Below the pieces are notes generated by a model. The model made no database searches. It saw only the letters and a list, made by a program, of their open reading frames with translations, and was not told the origin of the DNA. A DNA stretch of 64,000 nt, from positions 40,904-104,903 of the forward strand of contig JANOCT010000035.1 of assembly GCA_031412335.1 (NCBI GenBank), read 5' to 3'. Positions 45,295-55,237 of this stretch are shown one piece after another. The position numbers and the translations under genes are program-made. Numbering within the stretch: position 1 is the stretch's first letter; every line of letters starts with the position of its first letter. The DNA comes from JBBQYA01 sp031412335. Its GTDB lineage: Bacteria; Bacteroidota; Bacteroidia; Sphingobacteriales; Sphingobacteriaceae.

Positions 45295-46581
45295 TTATGG
45301 ATTCAACAAATCCGCATCTGCTTTTAACTCTGCAACACTATTTCCGCTCGTTCCTCTTGAATACAAATAAGCAATAGTTAGTTTTTCTCGTTGGTTTGGT
45401 GCAAGTAAGTAAGGTCCAGTAGATCCTAAAATCAGTCGATTACCTGGAACGTTACCTTCTGTAATCTCCGACCAATCTAGGCCTGAATAAGCAGGATCTG
45501 TATCTCCTGGAAATACATGATTTGTAAAATTTGTACTAAAGGGGTCATAACCTGTTCCGCCATAAGTAAGTTTAGTACCATCACCCCATTTTCCTTTCAG
45601 AGCAAAATGAACCTCAGAATTATTAGTTGGAATATTTTGCCCTAATGGAGCAACACCACTAAAAGTTAATGAATGACTTAAGACCTTATTTAAAAAAATA
45701 ATCCCTTGTGCTGGTGGGTTTAATCCATATCCGCTTGCGGTTTCATCATCGTTATCTCCATTGTATCCATAAATCATGTCTCTTCCTACATCCGTTCCGA
45801 TATAATCATCAGCAGCATTTCCTATATCCAGATCTGAAAAATGTCCGATATAAAAATCAGAATAAGTATTCACTGATCGGTTGATAATATCATATTCTAC
45901 AAAAATTACATTTCCTAAATAATTGCTTGCATTTTTAGAATATACGCTTGTATGAATTTCGACTCCTAAGGATTTTTCATTTAAATATCTTGGAGCATCA
46001 TTATTTACAAAAAAACAAAATTCATCGCCTTTAATATCAGGATACTCTCCACTTCGAGGTTCGTAAATTCCATTATTATTTAAATCTTTATAGGGTGCTA
46101 AATTTTTAGAATAACCATAGAAACCGTTTCCTGGCCAGGTTAAAATTTCATTTGGAATAATATATCCTGGAGAACCAAAAGAATTTTTGAACTGATCAAT
46201 ACTTGCTTTTTCAACACACCAAACGTGATCCCATTGTCTACTATTTGCTGCTATTTTCGTTAAACTATCTATAGGTCCAGGTTGAAAAAAATCTCCTTGT
46301 TGTCCATATAGTACCCAGCCAGCATGAAGCTCATTGTTTTGATCATAACCTCCTAACCAAATACTACTTGCAAAAACAGTAGACTTTCCGGAATTTTTTG
46401 GAACTTCAAACCTTGGATTCGAAAAATCCCAAAAAAGTGAACCAGTGTTGCTAAAACCTGCTCTTATGTTACCAGCATCAATTTCTCCAAATCCTGAATA
46501 ACTATTTACAAATTGACTAAAAGTGTTAAGTGAAAAAAATGAAAAAACTAAGAATAATAGGGTTGGAAATATGTTTTTCAT
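45295..46581 (-). CDS. Secreted paralog array member 1 (no sorting domain)
   Basis: The protein has 428 residues with a signal peptide (LLFLVFSFFSLNTFSQ). I do not know a named family. It shares its whole length with the four genes upstream: a domain with SSIWLGGYDQNNELHAGW, a calcium-loop-like DLNNNGIYEP at 166-175, NVIFVEYDIINRS, FSDLDIGNAADDYIGTDVGR, and a C-terminal LGSTGPYLLAPNQREKLTIA. It ends at ADADLLNP, where the related protein at 50563 continues into a T9SS sorting domain. It is the last gene of the array, 14 bases after member 2, to which it is closest. Confidence 0.8.
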   Translation of the reverse strand: MKNIFPTLLFLVFSFFSLNTFSQFVNSYSGFGEIDAGNIRAGFSNTGSLFWDFSNPRFEVPKNSGKSTVFASSIWLGGYDQNNELHAGWVLYGQQGDFFQPGPIDSLTKIAANSRQWDHVWCVEKASIDQFKNSFGSPGYIIPNEILTWPGNGFYGYSKNLAPYKDLNNNGIYEPRSGEYPDIKGDEFCFFVNNDAPRYLNEKSLGVEIHTSVYSKNASNYLGNVIFVEYDIINRSVNTYSDFYIGHFSDLDIGNAADDYIGTDVGRDMIYGYNGDNDDETASGYGLNPPAQGIIFLNKVLSHSLTFSGVAPLGQNIPTNNSEVHFALKGKWGDGTKLTYGGTGYDPFSTNFTNHVFPGDTDPAYSGLDWSEITEGNVPGNRLILGSTGPYLLAPNQREKLTIAYLYSRGTSGNSVAELKADADLLNP

Positions 46582-46595
46582 AGATTTTAAAAAAA

Positions 46596-47891
46596 TTATG
46601 GATTCAACAAATCTGCATCTGCTTTTAACTCTGCAACACTATTTCCGCTCGTTCCTCTTGAATACAAATAAGCAATGGTTAGTTTTTCTCGTTGGTTTGG
46701 TGCAAGTAGGTAAGGTCCGGTAGATCCTAAAATCCGTCGATTACTTGGAATGTTACCTTCAGTTATTTCAGACCAATCCTGGCTTAAATAAGCAGGATCT
46801 GTATCTCCTGGAAATACATAATTTGTAAAATTTGTACTAAAGGGGTCATAACCTGTTCCGCCATAAGTTAGACTTGTACCATCAACCCATTTTCCTTTCA
46901 GAGCAAAATAAAGCTCAGAACTATTATTTGGAAAACTTTGCCCTGATGGTAAAAAATTATTAAAATTTAATGAGTGACTTAAGACCTTATTTAAAAAAAT
47001 AATCCCTTGCGCTGGTGGGTTTAATCCATATCCATTTACTCCTTCATCGTCGATATCTCCATTGTATCCATAAATCATGTCTCTTCCTACATCCGTTCCG
47101 ATATAATCATCATAAGGATTTCCTATATCCAGATCCGAAAAATGTCCGATATAAAAATCTGAATAAGTATTCGATGATCGGTTAATAATATCATATTCAA
47201 TAAAAATCACATTTCCTAAATAATTGCTGTCGCTATAGGAATACACGCTGGTATGGATTTCGACCCCAAAGGATTTTTCATTGGGAAATCCACTTCTATA
47301 GTTTAAATCATTATTCACAATAAAACAAAATTCATCTCCTTTAATATCAGGATACTCTCCACTACGAGGTTCGTAAATGCCGTTATTGTTTAAATCTTTA
47401 TAAGGTGCCAAATTTTTAGAATAACCATTGAAACCGTTTCCTGGCCAGGTTAAAATTTCGTTCGGAACAATATATCCTGGAGAACCTAAAGAATTTTTAA
47501 ATTGATCAATACTTACCTTTTCTATACACCAAACATGATCCCATTGTCCATTATTTGCTGCTATATTAGTTAAACTATCAACAGGTCCAGGTTGAAAAAA
47601 ATCTCCTTGTACTCCATACCTAACCCAACCAGCATGAAGCTCATTATTTTGATCATAGCCTCCTAGCCAAATGCTACTTGTAAAAACAGTTCCTTTTCCA
47701 GAATTTTTTGGAACTTCAAACCTTGGATTTGAAAAATCCCAAAAAAGTGAACCAGTATTGCTAAAACCTGCTTTTATATTTCCTGCATCTATTTCTTCAA
47801 ATCCTGAGTTACTATTAAAAAATTGCCCAAAAGTGTTAAGTGAAAAAAATGAAAAAACTAAGATTAATAAGGTTGAGAATTTGTTTTTCAT
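46596..47891 (-). CDS. Secreted paralog array member 2 (no sorting domain)
   Basis: The protein has 431 residues with a signal peptide (STLLILVFSFFSLNTFGQ). It is very close to member 1, with long identical stretches such as GSLFWDFSNPRFEVPKNSGK and the whole last 35 residues. Differences are concentrated in two short blocks: LNYRSGFPNEKSFG and NFNNFLPSGQSFPNNSSELY. The 14-base spacer to member 1 is identical to the spacer upstream of it, apart from one base of the flanking stop, which indicates recent tandem duplication. Confidence 0.8.
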   Translation of the reverse strand: MKNKFSTLLILVFSFFSLNTFGQFFNSNSGFEEIDAGNIKAGFSNTGSLFWDFSNPRFEVPKNSGKGTVFTSSIWLGGYDQNNELHAGWVRYGVQGDFFQPGPVDSLTNIAANNGQWDHVWCIEKVSIDQFKNSLGSPGYIVPNEILTWPGNGFNGYSKNLAPYKDLNNNGIYEPRSGEYPDIKGDEFCFIVNNDLNYRSGFPNEKSFGVEIHTSVYSYSDSNYLGNVIFIEYDIINRSSNTYSDFYIGHFSDLDIGNPYDDYIGTDVGRDMIYGYNGDIDDEGVNGYGLNPPAQGIIFLNKVLSHSLNFNNFLPSGQSFPNNSSELYFALKGKWVDGTSLTYGGTGYDPFSTNFTNYVFPGDTDPAYLSQDWSEITEGNIPSNRRILGSTGPYLLAPNQREKLTIAYLYSRGTSGNSVAELKADADLLNP

Positions 47892-47905
47892 AGATTTTAA
47901 AAAAA

Positions 47906-49189
47906 TTAAGGATTCAACAAATCTGCATCTGCTTTTAACTCTGCAACACTATTTCCGCTCGTTCCTCTTGAGTACAAATAAGCAATGGTTAGTTTTTCTC
48001 GTTGGTTTGGTGCAAGTAGGTAAGGTCCGGTTGATCCTAAAACTCGTCTATCTTGCGGAAAATTTCCTACACTTTCCTCAGACCAATTTTGACCTGAGTG
48101 AGCAGAGTCGGTAGTACCTGGGAACATATAATTTGCATAATCGGTACTTAAAGTATCGTATCCATTTCCTCCAAAAGTGAGAGCAGAACCATTTAAATGT
48201 TTTCCCTTAAGTGCCAAATAAACTCCTTCATTATTTCCAGGATCAAATTGCGGATAGGTAAAATAATTTAAATAGAATTTTGAGTGAGATAAGGGTTTAT
48301 CTAAAAAAATAATTCCTTGTGCTGGTGGATTTAATCCATATCCGCTTGCGCCTTCATCATCATTATCTCCATTGTATCCAAAGATCATATCTCTTCCTAC
48401 ATCTGTTCCTACATAATCATCTATTGGATTTCCAATATCTAAATCAGACCATTGCCCAATATAAAAATCTGAATAGGTATTCATCGATCTGTTGATGATG
48501 TTATATTCTACAAAAATTACATTTCCTAAATAATTATTGGTATTGTAAGAGTATAAGCTTGTATGAATTTCGACTCCTAAGGATTTTTCATTTAAATATC
48601 TTGGAGCATCATTATTTACAAAAAAACAATATTCATCCCCTTTTATATCGGGATATTCACCATTCCGAGGCTCATATACTCCATTGCCATTTATGTCTTT
48701 ATACGGAGCTAAATTTTTAGAAAAATTTTTATATCCGTTTCCTGGCCAAGTTAAAATTTCGTTCGGAATAATATATCCTGGAGTACCCAAAGAACTTTTA
48801 AATTGATCGATACTTGCTTTTTCTATGCACCAAATGCGTCCCCAAAGTTTACTGAAAGCAGGTGTATTGCTAATACTATCGATTGGGCCTTGTTGAAAGT
48901 AATCATAATTTTGACCGTAAGTTACCCAGCCAGCATGGATTTGATTATTTTGATCTCGTCCAGCCATCCAAAGTGCAGAATTATAGATTGTTGACTTACC
49001 CGAATTTTTAGGAACAGAAAAACAATTTCCAATACCACCATTATAAAAAAGTGAACCTGAGTTTCTAAAGCCTGCCCTAATGTTTCCAATATCAATTTCC
49101 CCATAACTAGTTCCTAAATATTGTCCAAAAGTATTAGTTGAAAAGTTCCCCATTATCAAAAATAATGTCGAGATATATAAATTTTTCAT
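47906..49189 (-). CDS. Secreted paralog array member 3 (no sorting domain)
   Basis: The protein has about 427 residues from ATG 49189 (MKNLYISTLFLIMGNFSTNT signal region); an in-frame TTG at 49225 is less likely. It has the same domain plan as members 1 and 2. It is more distant overall, but shares the block NDAPRYLNEKSLGVEIHTS with member 1 rather than with its neighbour, and has YKDINGNGVYEP as the calcium-loop-like motif. It ends with the same 30-plus residues as the others. Function unknown; an exported or surface location is inferred. Confidence 0.8.
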   Translation of the reverse strand: MKNLYISTLFLIMGNFSTNTFGQYLGTSYGEIDIGNIRAGFRNSGSLFYNGGIGNCFSVPKNSGKSTIYNSALWMAGRDQNNQIHAGWVTYGQNYDYFQQGPIDSISNTPAFSKLWGRIWCIEKASIDQFKSSLGTPGYIIPNEILTWPGNGYKNFSKNLAPYKDINGNGVYEPRNGEYPDIKGDEYCFFVNNDAPRYLNEKSLGVEIHTSLYSYNTNNYLGNVIFVEYNIINRSMNTYSDFYIGQWSDLDIGNPIDDYVGTDVGRDMIFGYNGDNDDEGASGYGLNPPAQGIIFLDKPLSHSKFYLNYFTYPQFDPGNNEGVYLALKGKHLNGSALTFGGNGYDTLSTDYANYMFPGTTDSAHSGQNWSEESVGNFPQDRRVLGSTGPYLLAPNQREKLTIAYLYSRGTSGNSVAELKADADLLNP

Positions 49190-49273
49190 AGTTTTCAGAA
49201 TAAGATAATTCAAAAAAGGATACAAAATAAAATAGCTACAAATAAGCCAATCAATAAAAGCTTCTCTATTTGT

Positions 49274-50566
49274 TTATGGATTCAACAAATCTGCATCTGC
49301 TTTTAATTCTGCAACACTGTTGCCACTCGTTCCTCTTGAGAACAAATAAGCAATGGTTAGTTTCTCTCGTTGGTTTGGCGCAAGTAGGTAAGGTCCGGTT
49401 GATCCTAAAACTCGTCTATCGCTCGGAAGGTTACCTTCAGAAATTTCTGACCAATCTTGACCAGGATGGGCAGGGTCTGTTGTACCTGGAAAAATATAAT
49501 TTGCATAATTGGTACTTAGAGTATCGTATCCATCTCCTCCAAATGTTTGTGAATTTCCATCTCTCCATTTCCCTTGAAGTGCCAAAAATCCTTCATAATT
49601 ATTCGAAACATCTTCTTGAGGTTCAGGTGCAGCATTATTAAAATACATCGAGTAACTCAAAGGCTTATTTAAAAAAATATAACCTTGTGCAGGTGGGTTT
49701 AATCCATATCCCAATACCCCTTCATCATCGTTATCTCCATTGTATCCATAAATCATGTTTCTTCCTACATCCGTTCCTACATAATCATCACTTGGATTTC
49801 CTATATCCAAATCAGACCAATGCCCAATATAAAAATCTGAATAAGTGTTTAATGATCTATTGATAATATCATATTCTACAAAAATTACATTTAATAAATA
49901 ACCAGAGGCGTTAAAAGAATATACACTGGTATGAATTTCAACGCCCAAAGCTTTTTCGTTTGTAAATAAAATTTCTCTTCTTAAATCATTATTCACGATA
50001 AAACAAAATTCATCCCCTTTTATATCTGGGTATTCGCCATTTCTAGGTTCATAAATTCCATTACTATTTAAATCTTTGTAAGGTGCCAAATTTTTAGAAT
50101 AACCATAGTAACCATTTCCTGGCCAAGTCAATATTTCGTTTGGAATAACATATCCCGGAGTGCCTAATGAAATTTTAAATTGATCAATACTTGCTTTTTC
50201 AATACACCAAACATGATCCCACTGTCTATTATTTGCTGCTATATGAGTTAAACTATCAATAGGTCCTGATTGAAAGAAATCAAAATATTGCCCATATGTT
50301 ACCCTTCCTGCATGTATTTGATTGTTTTGATCTTTTCCTGCCATCCAAATTGAAGAATTGTAAATTGTTGTCTTGCCAGAATTTTTTGGAACTTCGAAAT
50401 AATTTTGAGAATCGCTGCTAAAAAAAAGCGTGCCATTGTTTCTAAATCTTGCTTTAATGTTACCTGGATCTATTTGTCCAAATCTACTACTAAAGACTTG
50501 CCCAAAAGTGTTAAGTGAAAAAAATGAAAAAACTACAAATAATAGGGTTGAATTTATATTTTTCAT
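49274..50566 (-). CDS. Secreted paralog array member 4 (no sorting domain)
   Basis: The protein has 430 residues with the signal peptide LLFVVFSFFSLNTFGQ. It keeps YKDLNSNGIYEP, WSDLDIGNPSDDYVGTDVGR and the shared C-terminus, with a Phe replacing one Tyr in AYLFSRG. Its start overlaps the stop of member 5 by 4 bases, so it is translated from the same mRNA. The spacer to member 3 is 84 bases, longer than the 14-base spacers of the younger duplicates. Confidence 0.8.
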   Translation of the reverse strand: MKNINSTLLFVVFSFFSLNTFGQVFSSRFGQIDPGNIKARFRNNGTLFFSSDSQNYFEVPKNSGKTTIYNSSIWMAGKDQNNQIHAGRVTYGQYFDFFQSGPIDSLTHIAANNRQWDHVWCIEKASIDQFKISLGTPGYVIPNEILTWPGNGYYGYSKNLAPYKDLNSNGIYEPRNGEYPDIKGDEFCFIVNNDLRREILFTNEKALGVEIHTSVYSFNASGYLLNVIFVEYDIINRSLNTYSDFYIGHWSDLDIGNPSDDYVGTDVGRNMIYGYNGDNDDEGVLGYGLNPPAQGYIFLNKPLSYSMYFNNAAPEPQEDVSNNYEGFLALQGKWRDGNSQTFGGDGYDTLSTNYANYIFPGTTDPAHPGQDWSEISEGNLPSDRRVLGSTGPYLLAPNQREKLTIAYLFSRGTSGNSVAELKADADLLNP

Positions 50567-52158
50567 TTCGCAATAGTTAACTTTTGAGTGATATATTGAG
50601 ATTTAGAAACTAATGAAATTGAATAAACACCATTTGGCAAATTCAATTCATTAACTGAAAATGGAAAGTTTGTTATAGATTTTTTCTCTAACAAAACTTT
50701 GCCAGTTATATCTGTCACTTTCAATGTATAGGATTCCGCTTTGGGGTTTTTCAACTGAATTGAAAAATTTCCATCATTAGGATTCGGATAAACAGAAAGA
50801 TTATTTCTATCACTTGAAGTTAAGTTTAACAAACCTGAACTTAAATTACTTTGGTAAAAGGCATTTAAAGAATCAGCCTGAGTTTTCAATTTCTCTAAGG
50901 AACTTAAATTGTTTCCATTCAAGTCTCTAGAAACTAAATAAGCAATCTTAAATTTTAAAAATGAATTACTATTCAAAGGTGTTGGTCCATTAGATCCCAT
51001 TATTTTAACATCGCCTGGTATACTACCTTCAGATATTTGTGACCATTGTTGCGAATTTCCGCCTGTAGTATCTGAAAATACATAATTTGCAAAATTTATA
51101 CTAGCTGGATCATACCCTGTACCTCCAAAAGTTAGCCTAGTGCCATCACTCCAATAGCCAGTTAAGTAATTATTCAGCTCAACCCCAGTTGTAGGTAATT
51201 CTGTTCCTGAAGAATTATAAAAATACATTGACTTATCTAATGAACTATTTAGAAAAATAGTCCCAATAGCTGGAGGAGTTGCTCCAAATCCAGAAATTCC
51301 AGTTAAATCCATGTTATCGCCATTATAAGCATAAAACATGTTTCTGTTTACATCTGTGCCTATGAAATCATCTCCACCACCACCTATATCAAAATCATTC
51401 CATATACCTACATATAGGCTATCATAATTTCTTGGTGATCGGTTATAAATTTCATAATCCATGAAAATGGAATTCTTTAGAAATTCTTCTGAGCTACTAG
51501 AAAAATAGTAAGTCAAACATCTAATCTCAAAGCCTAATGGTAAACCATTAAATTTTGTGTGGGTATTAAAATTATCATTGAAAATAGAATAATAGGCAAC
51601 ATCACCTTTTACTAATGGATATTCGCCTTGCAATGGCTCGTAAATTTGATTTCCGTTAATATCCTGAAAAGGTGCAGTGTTCACTGGCAAGTTTCCATAT
51701 CCTGTTCCTGGCCAGTTCAAAATACTTTCAGGTGTAATATATCCAACCTGACTCCAATTCTGGATATGATTATTAATTTCAGATCTTGAAACACCCCAAA
51801 CTACATCCCATAAAGTATAATTTGCACCAAACTGAGTAGCCAAATCAATAGGCCCTGGCCACAAATCATAGTTTTGATTTACTGTTTCCCTACCTAATGA
51901 ACCTGCAGTTCGCAAATTTCCATTTTGATCTTTAGCGGAAAGCCAAATACTGCTTGCATGAATTAATTTGCGTGCATTATCTAAATACAAGCCTGGTTTA
52001 GAATTATTATAGAAATGGCTACCAGAAGAGGATAATACTCCTTTTAATTTATTATTAACAAAAGTAGAATTTCCCGTAATTAGCTGAGCTTTAGCAGAGT
52101 TATAATTAAAAACAACAGACAAAAGCCCAATTAGATAAAATAGTTTGAAATTTCTCAT
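50563..52158 (-). CDS. Secreted paralog array member 5 with T9SS sorting domain
   Basis: The protein has 531 residues. The signal peptide (LFYLIGLLSVVFNYNSAKAQ) is followed by the same domain as members 1-4 but more diverged (SSIWLSAKDQNGNLRTAGS, FQDINGNQIYEPLQGEYPLV). The last 79 residues (453-531) form a type A T9SS C-terminal domain: NLSVYPNPNDGNFSIQ, then VTDITGKVLLEKK and NLPNGVYSISLV. The T9SS carries such proteins across the outer membrane and anchors or releases them. It is first in the operon, behind a good promoter match. Confidence 0.87.
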   Translation of the reverse strand: MRNFKLFYLIGLLSVVFNYNSAKAQLITGNSTFVNNKLKGVLSSSGSHFYNNSKPGLYLDNARKLIHASSIWLSAKDQNGNLRTAGSLGRETVNQNYDLWPGPIDLATQFGANYTLWDVVWGVSRSEINNHIQNWSQVGYITPESILNWPGTGYGNLPVNTAPFQDINGNQIYEPLQGEYPLVKGDVAYYSIFNDNFNTHTKFNGLPLGFEIRCLTYYFSSSSEEFLKNSIFMDYEIYNRSPRNYDSLYVGIWNDFDIGGGGDDFIGTDVNRNMFYAYNGDNMDLTGISGFGATPPAIGTIFLNSSLDKSMYFYNSSGTELPTTGVELNNYLTGYWSDGTRLTFGGTGYDPASINFANYVFSDTTGGNSQQWSQISEGSIPGDVKIMGSNGPTPLNSNSFLKFKIAYLVSRDLNGNNLSSLEKLKTQADSLNAFYQSNLSSGLLNLTSSDRNNLSVYPNPNDGNFSIQLKNPKAESYTLKVTDITGKVLLEKKSITNFPFSVNELNLPNGVYSISLVSKSQYITQKLTIAK

Positions 52159-52184
52159 AATATATCGAGGATTAAATTAATTCT

Positions 52185-52216
52185 TAAAAGTAACAAATAA
52201 ATTACATAAAATCAAA
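52185..52216 (-). promoter_or_regulatory. Candidate promoter of the paralog operon
   Basis: On the minus strand TTTG (52213-52216) is followed after 20 bases by TACTTTTA (52185-52192). This matches TTTG-N19-21-TAnnTTTG with one mismatch. The transcript would start about 20 bases before the ATG at 52158. Confidence 0.5.
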
Positions 52217-52422
52217 ATTTATTTGCAATTACTTTTAAACTATTTTCATTTTAGGATCCAATCCTACTAACCTGTACTTATTAAAACCTTATTAAACATT
52301 TACAAGGGGATTTATTAGGTCAGTTTTCGTTCAAAATTTTTTTTGCTTCTGCCAACTTAATTGGATTCTGGTCCGTACTTGTTACATTTACAAATACCTA
52401 TTTATAAGTACTTAAGTCTTCC

Positions 52423-52430
52423 TATTTTTG
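52423..52430 (+). promoter_or_regulatory. Candidate -7 box of the M4 peptidase gene
   Basis: TATTTTTG fully matches TAnnTTTG and lies 28 bases before the ATG. TTTA at 52401-52404, 18 bases upstream, is a weak -33 element. Confidence 0.5.
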
Positions 52431-52458
52431 AATATCTTGCCACTTTAAATTAATCATC

Positions 52459-55092
52459 ATGAAAAAAATTGCTACGCTCGTTATATTATTTGGTTCTACC
52501 ATTTGTTTTGCTCAACAAACACGTTCATTGCAGGAATCTGCTGAGGTTAAGCAAGTTCATCTAAATCAGAAATCAAATCAACCAGATTTTATTGAATTCT
52601 CTGATAAATCCTCTGTATCAACTCAAACAATCGAAAATTGGTTAAAGTCAAACCTTCAGCTTCCTGAAAATTTTTCAATAGCAAAAACAAAGTCGTTAAC
52701 TGATAAGATGGGTCAACAACACGATAAATTTCAAACCTATTTTGATAATTACCCGATTGAGTTCGGAATTTTAAATGTTCATTCATCTGCTGGAAAAGTA
52801 ATTTCGGTAAATGGGAATATGGTTTCCAGCGTAACTTTAGCAAATAGAGTTCTGATTAATCCTGAAAGTGCTTTGTTGGAAGCTAAAAATGTAGTTAACG
52901 CAAAAAGTTATAAATGGGATCAAAAATTAGAAGAAGCAAATCTGCGTACTGCTTTAAATAAACCTGATTTTAGTTATGATCCTAAAACATCATTAGTTTT
53001 ATTAAGAGATTCAAAATCTGAAAACTCAGGAATGCGATATGCCTATAAAATGGATATCTATGCACATGAACCAGAAAGTAGAGAAGACATTTATATTGAT
53101 GCTGAAAATGGCTCATTATTATTAAGAGTAAATAAAATAATGGATGGTAACGTTACTGGAACCGCTATTACAAAATATCATGGAACCAAAACAATAATAA
53201 CAGATAGCATATCGCCAAATAGATATGAATTACATGAAATGGATAGATTGGGTGAAGGTGTAGAAATTGAAACGTTAAATTCAAAAACTAATTTTGAAAG
53301 TGGTTCGATTCCATTTACAGATTCTAATAATGTTTGGAACAACGTAAATGCTGCAAAGGATGAAGCTGCTACGGATGGGCATTGGGGTTTAGAAAAATCC
53401 TTTGATTATTTCTTTCTGGCTCATAACAGATTAGGATACGATAACATTGGGTCTAAACTGCTATTATATGTACATTACGATAAAAACTGGTTCAATGCCC
53501 AATGGGTAGGTAGCTATATGCGTTTTGGAGATGGAAATGGTCAACCATTAACTAGCATTGATGTTGTAGGACATGAACTTACACACGGTGTAACCCAAGA
53601 AACAGCAGGATTATTATACGAAGGTGAATCAGGCGGACTAAATGAATCTTTCAGCGATATTTTTGGATCAGCTATAGAGTATGCTTATGATACGCTTACT
53701 GAGTCATGGGAAATTGGAAAAGGTAGTTTTGTTCTTCGTGATATGGCAAACCCTAATCGTTTCTTTCAGCCAGATACGTATGAGGGCGCAAGCTGGATTC
53801 CCATAATAAACTGTTCTCCAACCGGCAACAATGACTTTTGCGGAGTTCATACTAACAGTGGAGTTCAAAATTTTTGGTATTATTTGTTAGTAAACGGCGG
53901 AACGGGAACAAACGATAATGGAGATACATACTCAGTACAAGCGATTGGTTTTGAAGATGCTGGAGCAATTACGTATAGAAATCTGAGCGTTTATCTTACC
54001 CCTACTTCTGACTTTGCTGATGCAGCATTTTTCGGTATTAAATCAGCTATTGATTTATTTGGAGAAGGATCCCAACAACATATATCAACAGTTAATGCTT
54101 GGTCGGCTGTTGGTTTAGGAAAACCTTACACTTTCCTTCCAGTTTCCGATTTTTCAGTTCAATCATTACAATGTACTGCACCTTCAACTGTACAATTTAT
54201 TAATTCAAGTGGTAGTGCAAATTCTTATAAATGGGATTTTGGAGATGGATCTGCAACTTCTACGCTAAAGAATCCTAGTCATATTTACTCATTACCTGGT
54301 TCATATTCTGTAAAATTAATCTCAACTAATAACAATGGATCCGATACTTTAATTAAAGCAGCTCTTGTTAATATTTTTACCCAAACTACAAAACCATCCT
54401 TATGTGCTGTTTCATCTATCAATCCATTTGCTAAAATTGGAATTTATCGGGTTCAGTTTAATAGTATTGATTTTGCAAGCTTAGCTGCTGTTGATGAAGG
54501 TGGATATTTAGATAATGAATGTATAAGATCGTATGTTCAACCAGGACTTATTTATCCTATAACTATAACTACTAGTCCATCAAATTCAGTTTTCACTCGA
54601 ACTTTAATCGATTTTAATGATAATGGAGATTTTGATTTGCCAAGCGAATTGGTTTTCTCAACCAATCAAACAATTCAAACTCATATTGGAAATATTCAAA
54701 TTCCTTCTACAGCCGTTTTAGATAAACCATTAAGAATGAGAATTATTTCTTCTCGTTCCAATGGCAACCAACCTGATTTACCTTGTAATGCATTAAAAGG
54801 AGGACAAATTGAAGATTATTCAATTGTTGTAACCAATGTAGTTGGTATAAATCAAAATGATAAACCTCAATTTTCTATAGCTCCAAATCCTGCGTCTAGT
54901 TCTTTTGTGTTAACGCTTGAAAGTAACAAAGGGTACTATTCGATATTTGATGTAAGTGGAAGACTTTTAAAGAAAGCCCAAATAAACGCTCAAATAACCA
55001 CTGTCGACGTAAATGATTTTGCAAAAGGTTTATACTTTATACAAATTGAATCAGATTCTAAGTATGCAACATCTAAGTTTTTAGTTGACTAA
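52459..55092 (+). CDS. M4 family metallopeptidase with PKD, GEVED-like and T9SS domains
   Basis: The protein has 877 residues. It has a signal peptide (IATLVILFGSTICFAQ), then an FTP/PepSY-type propeptide to about 230. The thermolysin-like domain has HELTH at 372-376 and Glu396 in GGLNESFSD as zinc ligands. A PKD domain (about 561-645; YKWDFGDGSATS) and a GEVED-like domain (IDFNDNGDFDLPSE, GGQIEDYSIVV) follow. The type A sorting domain spans 804-877 (IAPNPASSSFVL). It is predicted to be a protease secreted by the T9SS and matured by propeptide removal. It is divergent from the paralog array. Confidence 0.92.
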   Translation: MKKIATLVILFGSTICFAQQTRSLQESAEVKQVHLNQKSNQPDFIEFSDKSSVSTQTIENWLKSNLQLPENFSIAKTKSLTDKMGQQHDKFQTYFDNYPIEFGILNVHSSAGKVISVNGNMVSSVTLANRVLINPESALLEAKNVVNAKSYKWDQKLEEANLRTALNKPDFSYDPKTSLVLLRDSKSENSGMRYAYKMDIYAHEPESREDIYIDAENGSLLLRVNKIMDGNVTGTAITKYHGTKTIITDSISPNRYELHEMDRLGEGVEIETLNSKTNFESGSIPFTDSNNVWNNVNAAKDEAATDGHWGLEKSFDYFFLAHNRLGYDNIGSKLLLYVHYDKNWFNAQWVGSYMRFGDGNGQPLTSIDVVGHELTHGVTQETAGLLYEGESGGLNESFSDIFGSAIEYAYDTLTESWEIGKGSFVLRDMANPNRFFQPDTYEGASWIPIINCSPTGNNDFCGVHTNSGVQNFWYYLLVNGGTGTNDNGDTYSVQAIGFEDAGAITYRNLSVYLTPTSDFADAAFFGIKSAIDLFGEGSQQHISTVNAWSAVGLGKPYTFLPVSDFSVQSLQCTAPSTVQFINSSGSANSYKWDFGDGSATSTLKNPSHIYSLPGSYSVKLISTNNNGSDTLIKAALVNIFTQTTKPSLCAVSSINPFAKIGIYRVQFNSIDFASLAAVDEGGYLDNECIRSYVQPGLIYPITITTSPSNSVFTRTLIDFNDNGDFDLPSELVFSTNQTIQTHIGNIQIPSTAVLDKPLRMRIISSRSNGNQPDLPCNALKGGQIEDYSIVVTNVVGINQNDKPQFSIAPNPASSSFVLTLESNKGYYSIFDVSGRLLKKAQINAQITTVDVNDFAKGLYFIQIESDSKYATSKFLVD

Positions 55093-55237
55093 TACTGAGC
55101 ATATGTTTTAGTTTATAATCTTTTGTATGTGAAAATGTTAACAAAATAATAACATTAAATTTACTTTTTGATGATTTAAATGTTGCTACCTTAGGAAAAC
55201 CTGAAAAGTGGTGGGTTTTATTTTAAAAAACTAAGCT

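Noticed and set aside
46523..49641. Plus-strand open frames opposite the paralog array
   Set aside because: They repeat because the genes beneath them repeat; they are antisense shadows without signals of their own.
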